A DNA stretch of 64,000 nt from Crambe crambe (lineage: Eukaryota > Porifera > Demospongiae > Poecilosclerida > Crambeidae), in contig OZ004586.1 in assembly GCA_963924555.1 (NCBI GenBank), positions 3,182,501-3,246,500 of the forward strand, given 5' to 3'. The position numbers and the translations under genes were made by a program. Below, piece by piece: positions 55,139 to 64,000 of the stretch. Within the stretch, counting starts at the first letter, position 1. Each line of letters starts with the position of its first letter. A model generated the notes under the pieces. The model worked only from the letters and a program-made list of their open reading frames with translations, was not told where the DNA came from and made no database searches.

Positions 55139-56462
55139 ATTCCCTTTAGCGGGAAAATCTGATTCCTATGTTAAGAATTCTGAGCATTTCATTAGCATGA
55201 TTAAAGATTTGAACTTAGGTCCAGACGAAACACTTGTTAGCTTTGATGTTTCTTCTCTCTTTACTAATGTTCCGGTAGATGAGGCTGTGGAAGTTATACA
55301 TGATATGCTGGTGAAAGATGAGACACTGGATGAGAGGACTACGCTGTTACCTGATAGAATAGCAGAGCTTTTAGAAACATGCCTTAACTCTACTTATTTT
55401 AGTTATAAGAATGTTATTTACAAACAGGTAAGAGGTGCTGCCATGGGTTCTCCTGTTTCTGCTGTGGTAGCTAATCTGTATATGGAGTTTTTTGAGGAAC
55501 TGGCCCTGAAAACATCACCAGTGAAGCCTAGAGTTTGGAAGAGATATGTGGATGATACATTTTGTATTATGAAGAAAGGTTCTGAAATGGTGTTCCTTGA
55601 ACATTTGAATAAAGTTAGACCTTCAATTAAATTTACGGTAGAGTTAGAGAAAGATGGTAAACTTCCTTTCTTAGATTGTTTATTAGAGGTGGGCAATGAT
55701 GGTAAAATTTTATCCACAGTATATAGGAAACAGACACACACGGATAGGTATTTAAATTATAGATCACACCATCCAATACATGTAAAAAGAGGAGTTATTA
55801 AAAGCTTGTATGACAGAGCCACAAGGGTTACTACGCATGAAGAGGACTTGGTTAGGGAGCATATGCATCTTAAAAAAGTTTTTGTGAATAATGATTATCC
55901 AGAAGCCTTTCTTTCTGCAACTTTAAATCCCATAGCACCGAAACCTAGGGAAAATAGTAGTAATAGTGAAGAAAGACAGAAACAAATAGTGATTCCATAT
56001 GTTAAAGGCCTTAGTGAAGACATTAGGAGGGTTTGTAGAAAGTTTGATATTAGGGTTGTTTTTAGATCAGGGGTTAGTTTGAGATCCAAACTTTCTAAGA
56101 TTAAGGATAAGTTACCATCTGATCAAAATTCTAATGTTGTTTATAGGGTACCTTGTAGTTGTGGGAAATTTTACATTGGTGGAACGGTGAGAAGGCTGGA
56201 AGCTAGGCTGAAGGAGCATAAGGAAGCTTGCCTACGAGGAGAACAAGAGAAATCTGCTGTTGCTGATCATGCCTGGAGTAATCATCATCCTATATTATGG
56301 AAGGAAGCTTCAGTTGTAGATCAAGCTAGGACTAGGAAGGAGCTGCTTCTAAAAGAAGCGCTTCATATTGGTTTATCTTCAGAAGAGCAGCGTTTTAATA
56401 GGGATGTAGGTCTAGAACTTCAAGGTTGCTGGGTTTCTACGCTTAAAGCCTTAGGGAAATAG
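55139..56462 (+). CDS. Reverse transcriptase / GIY-YIG endonuclease (Penelope-like), 5'-truncated
   Basis: Open from the junction at about 55139 (PLAGKSDSYVKNSEHFI, upstream of the ATG at 55197) to the stop at 56460-56462. Palm motifs: A in VSFDVSSLFTNVP, B in GAAMGSPVSAVVANLYM, C in YVDDTFCI, then LPFLDCLL. The C-terminal half has the GIY-YIG domain: CSCGKFYIGGTVRRLEARLK with EHKEA and a later LKEALHI, the arrangement of endonuclease-bearing Penelope elements. The fingers region and all upstream sequence are missing, so the copy cannot move by itself. The frame is otherwise intact, suggesting a fairly recent insertion. Confidence 0.92.
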
Positions 56463-56574
56463 TGTTTACGACTTCAGGTATTGGCATGCTATAATATAAT
56501 ATCCATAGGCGTATGCATGTGCGTTGTCTAGATAACGAGCGTAGCTATATAAGGACGTTTCTGTGTGCATTTTT

Positions 56575-56625
56575 TGTATCACCCTGATGAAGGCTAGAGT
56601 ATTCTGGTCGAAACGTTGGTGGTTT
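56575..56625 (+). ncRNA. Hammerhead-ribozyme-like motif, right repeat
   Basis: CACCCTGATGA with the core CTGATGA at 56584-56590, stem GGCTAGA/TCTGGTC closed by GTAT, then GAAAC (GAAA at 56610-56613) and CGTTGGTGG. The third stem would be very short, as described for Penelope-like hammerheads. One extra A after CTGATGA departs from the consensus. Confidence 0.6.
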
Positions 56626-56758
56626 GTTTCATAAGCTAATTTTATGAGAACTAATTCTATTGAATTTTTATCATGTTAGCTGAGAATAAGCAGAGAATAA
56701 GATTTATTATTTTAAATTCAGCTAAACAAACAACCATAGAAAGTGACTGATGAGTATC

Positions 56759-59700
56759 TTAAACAAAGCCATAAATTATACATATAGCTAGTATGTATAG
56801 GCTCACAGTGGCCATGCAATCCCAACAAGGTACGTATAGTGTAAGGTAGTACAGGCATCCAGGGTTGGCTTCTCTGCATGCTGAATTAGCTACGTACTTC
56901 ATTACATTCAGCCTTTCCCAAATACTGATCACTTTTTTGAGTTTCCATGGAAATTGCTGGTACTGCATGCTATGTATTAAAGAAGGTTGGTGTTTGCAGT
57001 GTCCATCATAATTATGACTATTTACGTACATACTTCATTATTATGTCCTGAGTATGTAGCTCAAGGTTTAAAATTAATATTGAAGCTGATCTATTCATCA
57101 GTGAAAATAATTACATAGCACATGCCAAATGGCTAATATTTGGTCAGTACAAAAGTCAAAAATCAAGTCAAAAATCTGCAAACTTTTAATTATTACGTAT
57201 GTGAAGCAAACTAGCTAATTGTACTTTAAATGCTTTGAAAGTTGGCATATGTATCAAATGAGTCCAAGAATACAAGTGTGGCATCAAATAAGATCTTGTA
57301 ATTTGCCTGTACATAATGAACGATTGCATCTCCATAAATAGTTAATTAATAATTCATTGATACCTCACCAGAGTAGGCACAGCTCCTGGTTTCTGAACGC
57401 GGAGAGCTTTGACCACCTGGAAGACATCCACCACTCCCTCTGTCTTGCATCGGTCAATGATGGTGGCCATGGCACAGAACATTCCACTCCTGGTCACCGT
57501 GTCACTATAATTATCATATGCATACAACATTAGTTCACTGTAGCTATAGTCATAACACATTAGCTAGCTTGCATATTGACCATATTGGAGTTTGTTTGAT
57601 GTTTGAATGATGTGATTCTGAAAAATTACATAAATGACTACTTCATAGCTATCATGTGATATCCCTTACCAATTTCTATTGTGTGGTAAAGGTCATCATT
57701 TAAAAAGTGCATGGTTTGTCTGTGTTATATGATTGGCTACCTGCAGTGGATGAATACAGGTTTGTTTCCCGTCTTCCTCTGGATTTTAGAGAGCTCCTCC
57801 ACGACATCCATCACACTCTTGAGGTTGGAACACACTCCATCTGGTCTCCAGCACATGATCTGGAACTGAGTCACTTGGTGGGTCTTTTTGGTCTAAACGT
57901 AAACACATGACATATAACAGTCCATGTCTCCAACTCTTTTTTAATTTCTCAGTATTTTATTTCTATTCTGCCTAAAATGCTTTTTTGTTATTTTAGTGTT
58001 TCACCAAATTGCATCAAAATTACATTGTAATGAAATTAAATACTGATTTCTTAAGAAAAGTTGGAGATTCTGGATATATGCTAGACAACTACCTTATTTT
58101 GTAAGATGTCAAGTGTTCTGACAGTGAACCCACTCAACTCCTCCTGATTAATCAGATAAACTTTGAACTCCCCAAATTGAGCCACTCCCTCCACTGGCCA
58201 GTACTGGCAACTACTCTCCTGTAAATAATTATTGTTCATCAACCATACAGGGAGAATATAGAATAAAATTTATTAAAATAGCTATATATTTATGTTAGAT
58301 GTATGTGAATGAATGCAAATAATTTCTTCAAAATAAAAATGTGAAGTAGCTATAGGGATGGTCACAAATTTAGCACATAACTAGCTATAGCAGCTTCATT
58401 ATGAACCAAGTACTGCAGCATCAAAGCAGTATGGCCCCAAAATCTACATAGCTGGAATATGTACTATTACTAATTGCAAATTCGCAAGAGAGTGAACTAG
58501 TGAAGTGACCCTTTACCCATCATCAAGTACGAGATACTAGCTATTCCTACTTCACTCTCATGAATGCATAGCAATGGGCATGGCTATTATGTAGCTATAA
58601 ACTACTCTCCACAAAGATTAATTTTCATAAAACAATTTTACCAGATGGTGTTACAAAGAATACAGCAGTTGCCATGGATGTATTATTGCCATGGATACCA
58701 GTTATATGTATATACACGTACCATTCCATTCTCAATGAGGTCAGACAACATGATGACTGCCCCACACTTCCTATCACAGATGACTTTCAACATGTTTCTG
58801 ATGGTGGAGGACATTGGACCCTCTGCTATAATATAAGCCTTCTTTTGCTTATAAGCCTGCATGCATACATACATAGCTACAATATAAGATGATCAAAAAT
58901 TGACTGTACAAGTGCAGATATGTAACCAGTTCTTTTCTAACTGTAAGGTAGCTAGCTACGTAGATTAAACATATAAGAAATGAATTCTAGAAAGCAAAAT
59001 TGTTTTATATGCAAGTTTGTTAGCTATCCTGATCTATTGCGTACAGTATGTTGTTATTAATGAGCTTACATTAGCAGCAACAGCATGTATGTAGTCAGGA
59101 TACTCTCCACTCAATACTACACGGTACTTATCAGCTATAGTGCATTGAATATTGTAACAATGTCCTAACTGTTTGATATTGGAATATAGAATGTTGAATT
59201 TACATGGTAGGAAATCTTTGAGGCGATTCTTATCTGAGTGATGGAGTGCAGCAGTGCATATGACATCACTCTGTTTAGGTGATACAAGATCCAATACCTG
59301 TAAATAGAATACGTACAATTTGCTGTTAAGTAGTCAAGAACTCTCTTTAGACCTTGAATTGTGTCTCAAGTTTTGTTGAGTTGTCTTCCATGTTCTTCCT
59401 GGTCATCTTCATCAGTGTGGATCTGAAGTTAGTGGCATTTATCTCAGTATCTCCACACATCACTGACTTCAAGATAGCATCATGGATGAAAATGTACTGC
59501 TCCTGCATGAGAGAAGTATAGGTAGAAATAATTGGTATGTTTATCTTTTGGAATGATATTTTGGGGAAGGATAATATTAGTTTTGCCATAACTCCAGATA
59601 CTAATCATTTTGTGCATAACTAATGACAGCATCCTAAAGGCCTTACTGGAGTCTGGACCATCTTCGTGCGCTGATGCCTCAGTTTATTGATGGTCCCTGC

Positions 59701-62700
59701 AATGTCCACTTGGTTTTCCTTCTTGACTTGTTCAAGAACAATATCAATACATATGAATGTACCAGTTCTCCCCACTCCAGCACTGTATGTAAAAATGTTA
59801 TAATATAGTGAATACAGATGAATGCCAGTTTCCTCCAGGCCACTCAATGATGTAGATTTAAACACGTTTTTTTCTCAATAACAAGATGTACCTCTATAGC
59901 CAAACTAAAACACAAACACAATGTACAATGCCATTTACTAAATGAATAACCCTTAAGTTGCTAAGTCTATGTAATGTTGTTAATAGGCTTCTGAAAAGTT
60001 AGAGATGTGTATTATGCTACTGAAAACCATTATGGGAACATTACACAGAAAAAAATCTATAGTTTGTTTGTGTGTCATTTTCTTAGAAAAACTACTAAGC
60101 ACTACATATGTTTGTTGTCATTGTTATCGAAATTGCAGTTTCCAGGACTCAAACAGTCCATAAATCCATAGAGCACGTCATTGGCTCCCAAAACATCATA
60201 GAATTTGTGCATGCATGCTTACCTGCAGTGTACTAGCATGGGGCCTCTTCTGCTCTTGTGCTGTGAGAGGATCCTACGATGAAAGGAAAGCATAGAAGTG
60301 GCATATTCAGGCACACAATGGTCAGGCCAGGATGTGAAGTGAAACTGCTTCAGTCTCCAACTTGCAGAACTTCCTTCTAACTTTTATATAGATGAGAGAG
60401 ATATTATACTCAAGACTATGTACATGGCTACAGAATGAATCAATGTGTATAGCTTTTCTCACAGTAACTTGCAGTGTCCTGATGACATAGTCAGCAAACA
60501 TCTGGTATTCTACCAGGGTGACCTTGAAGGGACCATAATTCTTGCTTCCACTGTCTGGCCAATACTGCTCACATTTAACCTTGTTACCTTCCTTGATGTT
60601 GGTTAGCATTACGATAATTGGGGGTCTCTCCTGCCAAATCAGTCGCCAAAAGTCGACAAGCATGTAACTCTTAGGACCTTCACAATGTGAACTTTCATTA
60701 TTTCATTTTAAATACTTAATAATACCTTGTGCTGCAATGAACTTTGATGGCTGTGAGTATCCCTAGTGAAGTAGCTACATATGATTCAATTATTCAATTA
60801 TTATTATTAATTTTTGCTTACTTCAATATAACATGCATTGATGAATTCTCCCTGACAATCATCAAAGCCTGGAATAGCATTGAGCACTATGCGATTATGA
60901 TCATCTGGAATTGACAAATGATATGTACATATCATAGCTACATATTATGATATGCAAAATTGTGTTAATAGCTATAATGCTTACAACTTACACACAGTGA
61001 TGTTTGCAAATCGATTCAACTTTTTGTTTTCCTTGAACAATCCAATTGCTTTAGGATGCTCATCACCACTGTCAAGACTCTATAAACACATTATTCGATT
61101 CAAGTTCAATAGTAACATTATGTATGTACGTAGCTACCTCAAACTGATTCCTGAATCCTGTGTCAGAGTGGGAATGATTCACTGCCACATACTCTCCAAA
61201 GTTTGTCACTGGAATAGGCACCAATTTGACTGTCTCCTTTTGAACAAGATCAACTTCCTCATTATCTGGCGTCACGGTAAGTTTTACTTCTCTTTCAGCT
61301 GTACCACTTGGGTTCCTGGCCTGTAACTTGTAGACTCCACTGTGTTTGAGCTCAGCAGACACTATGGAGAGAACACCACTTGGTCGAATTTCCACTGCAT
61401 AGTCAGACTTCAGCTCAATCCCTTCATGGTACCAGGTAAGGGTAGGCTCAGGATTCCCACTCACTGCAGTCTTGAATGTTACACTTTCACCTTCAGTCAG
61501 ATGCTTATTAGAAGGAAAATCCATGATCACGGGTCCTGCAATTTTACAAACATGTTAAGACTGCAATGAAGAGGTATAAGCAGTTTAAATAATGGTAAAG
61601 GCTCGATGTAGTTGATGGTTAAGCACCATGTATTGTACTGGTCTTTTAACAAACCTGTATATTCCTCCATCATTATAATCGAATCAGGTGGTCTTTTATT
61701 ATCATCTTCTCTATTTTTTTTTCAATTGTAGTTACACAATTATGTATAATTATTATGACAATAATAATAATATACCTTTTGTTCAGCCAGAATCCAAGCA
61801 AAATACGAAGCACAATAACCACAAGAAGAGCAATACCTCCAATTATTGCTCCAATAATTACTCCAATTTGTGTCAGAGTAGCTACAGGATTATAGTGGAA
61901 CACAATAAGTATGTATGGTTCTGAAACTGTTTAAATTTGCCCCACAAATGTTTGGCTTACATGCCATTGTAGATATAGTCGTTGTAGTTGCAATCAACAT
62001 AGTGGTAGGAGGCATCGTTGATCTTAACGCATCTGACCTTTTTCCCATGATAACTTCTCCATTGATTTCAGCTGTAGCAGCTACCTGAAACTGGTAATCT
62101 GTGATGTTTGATTCAGTCAAATTTCCAATAACAACTGAGTTCACAGAGCTGGGAACAATGATGGATTCATTGACCTCTGCCTCATGGTCCTCTGTCACAT
62201 TAAGAAAGTAGTAAACTGTGTAATTTGTAATCATAGGGTTGTTGATAATCTCCCAGGAAACTCTGACTGAGGAATCAGACACAGACTCCACCTGTACATT
62301 CATCACCTTGGCTAATGAGAAAAAAATGACATAACAATAGTGATGATACTTGTACACTGACTCACCTGGTGCTTCAAAGGTAGTCTGAGCAGGCAAATTA
62401 ACAGGTTCTCCTGGACCTATTCTTGTGTAAGCAGTGACTGTAATACCAGAGACTCTTGTTTGTGGAATCAATGATGGGATAGTGAATGTAGTACTCAAGT
62501 CTGAGGTGTTGACTCTGACAGTATTGTTGCCATTGACTGTGTAAGTGACTTCATAACTGATGATGACTCCATTAGGTTCTTGAGGTGGACTCCAAGTGAG
62601 TAAAATAGAAGTGAACTTAGGAGTACCAGCAAGGTTAGACACAGGATCAGGAACTATACAGAGATTATCAGTAATGATCATTGTTTACATATGAGGCTGG

Positions 62701-63890
62701 TCCCAAGAGCAGTCACATAACTCATGCATGAATTAATGTGGGATAGCTAGTTAGCTTGGATAGCTAGTACTGGTAGAGTGGATAGAAATTGGGTGATCAA
62801 TAAAGCCTCTGTTTGTACGTACGTATAACTTTCAAATAATACTAGCTATACAGGTACAGCCAGCCATCTTGTTTTTTATACACCTCTGGCTTTTATAGCT
62901 AGATATTCTTTTTTATGATTACCTTCTTCTGACTGAATACTGGTTACATTAGTAAAGGGTCCAGTGCCATTGTCATTGACTCCAGCAACTCTGAAGGTGT
63001 AGTTTGTGTAAGGAGTGAGTCCACTAGCTGTGAAGGTCCTATTCACTACCACACCAGGGATCAGAGCCCCTCCCACTTCTTGAAATTCCACTGTGTAGTT
63101 AGTGATTGGACCATTGCGTTCAATGCATCTGATTTGTGTCCAGGATATATTGATACTTCTTGAGGTGACAGAGAGAATCATTATGCTGCATGGGGGAGCA
63201 GAAGGTGCTGCAAAAAAAAACAACATTAGCTTAATATTAGCGATGTAATTTCAGTGTATGATCATACCAGCTGTCTTTGTAGTGAACTCTACAGTTGGTG
63301 TCAGAGTAGCAGTGAATCCACTTGGTAATATAACAGTAATGGTTACACTGTAAATACTGAATTCATGTAGATTAGTAAACTCCAATGTGGAAATACCAGT
63401 GGTCATCTTGGACATATTATCCTCAACCATTCTACACAACTGCTTTGGTCCAGTTACTCGTCTCAGTTCTACTCTATACTCATCCATTGGGAGACTGAAT
63501 TGAGGCTGGGTCCATGATATGGTCACAGATGTGGAAGTCAGTGATGAAAAAGTGACATTTAATGGTGTATTAAAATCTATTTGAAGTTTAACTGTGATTA
63601 ATTATACAATTTGTACATTTCCTCACCTCTTACAGTGGCACTCACAGGTCCTACTACCATTGGAGTCCCATAAAGTGCAACCAGCCAATAAGTAACTCTA
63701 CCAGGTGCCTGTCCTACATCACGACTAGATACTGTAGATGTTGCTGTTATGCCAGCACTGAAGTCTGTAGGTCTTGTGTCATCTGTTGTAATTAGGTATC
63801 CCCTACTAGGAGGGGGTGTTGGTGGTGTCCAGGAGACACTCACTATATTCATCCCAATCTGTCTAACCATGAAGTTAGTAGGAGCTTGTT
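56759..63890 (-). CDS. Receptor-type protein tyrosine phosphatase, 5' end outside window (gene I)
   Basis: Same plan as genes D and E, missing only the signal exon. Exons: 63890-63627, 63576-63268, 63207-62923, 62653-62366, 62311-61961, 61881-61776, 61710-61655, 61535-61138, 61079-60992, 60904-60822, 60762-60726, 60677-60463, 60380-60223, 59782-59647, 59502-59353, 59297-59204, 59134-59070, 58856-58722, 58218-58093, 57892-57741, 57504-57369, 56962-56759. All phases agree. Oddities: the D1 WPD loop reads WPDHCVP (Gly to Cys); the juxtamembrane exon lost its usual acceptor and uses one 12 bases on, dropping KKNR; the C-terminus is 68 codons, ending ICIIYGFV. The D1 loop [10 protein letters not shown] is intact. 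The Ig module again lacks cysteines. Confidence 0.88.
58341..58444. repeat. Fragment shared with the composite element
   Basis: Contains AAAATGTGAAGTAG, AGGGATG and CAGCTTCATTATGAACCAAG, matching 24177-24252 inside the composite element, without either tip. A decayed remnant in an intron of gene I. Confidence 0.5.
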
Positions 63891-64000
63891 CTGCATGAAA
63901 GTTAACACACCAATCGTGCTAGTATTGTTAGCTAACTACAACTATAATAGTGTAATGATTTCTACTTTCCCTAGCCCCAAATTCCATGAATGATACATTG

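Larger units (their letters stand above)
54996..56708 (+). mobile_element. Penelope-like retroelement, 5'-truncated
   Basis: Inserted downstream of gene I. TAAGATTTATT is duplicated at 54996-55006 and 56698-56708; related loci (4960-5000) are empty. Inside are an inverted terminal repeat (about 55007-55095 against about 56570-56665), a reverse transcriptase/endonuclease frame, and a short tail ending AATAAGCAGAGAA. The terminal repeat carries a hammerhead-like motif. LTR-like terminal repeats in inverted orientation and hammerhead motifs are known in this retroelement class. Confidence 0.9.

Overview
This window looks like nuclear DNA of a marine sponge, probably a demosponge. I infer this from the AT-rich sequence, the short introns full of TAGCTA/GTACGTA words, the receptor tyrosine phosphatases with fibronectin type III (FN3) ectodomains, and the dense small foldback elements; no species-specific marker was checked. 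Nearly all genes lie on the minus strand, so their 5' ends are at high coordinates. I saw no tRNA, rRNA or CRISPR array.

The main content is a tandem array of one receptor family in two forms that share an ectodomain of a signal peptide plus five FN3 modules. Three genes are full-length receptor tyrosine phosphatases (RPTPs): 5074-12451 (gene D), 22079-32032 (gene E) and 56759-63890 (gene I, whose signal exon lies beyond the right edge). For D and E I reconstructed 23 exons each with consistent phases (1287 and 1256 residues). The order is signal, FN3 x5, membrane helix, short linker, one Ig-like domain on the cytosolic side, phosphatase domain D1 with an intact [10 protein letters not shown] loop, and a second domain D2 with altered loops. 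Two genes are short receptors, 14499-17275 (gene G) and 52023-54857 (gene F), nine exons and 590 residues each. They have the same five FN3 modules but a different membrane helix and a tail of about 50 residues with two tyrosine motifs instead of phosphatase domains. A third short receptor enters at the left edge (gene A, 1-520). A fourth, with a different tail, is broken (gene H, 33457-36384). Heavily decayed copies lie at about 950-3893 and 17700-20810, and single-module fragments at 4385-4540 and 21310-21469.

The left part is a recent segmental duplication: 1 to about 6660 matches 16744 to about 24700, apart from a 1124-bp mobile element present only in the second copy. Between the two receptor groups, 36.4-50 kb holds transposon-derived sequence and two unrelated minus-strand genes: a small secreted protein that may carry a mannose-6-phosphate-receptor-like domain (41295-43705) and a PARP-type ADP-ribosyltransferase with a long unrecognised N-terminal region (46151-48481).

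Mobile DNA is abundant. It includes a 5'-truncated Penelope-like retroelement with a GIY-YIG endonuclease, flanked by inverted hammerhead-ribozyme-like motifs (54996-56708); a family starting TAGTCTCGC with 9-bp target duplications; a composite element with hairpin tips present twice; a Harbinger-like MITE; and several foldback MITEs. Because the receptor copies are so alike, many insertions can be read against an empty site in the same window.
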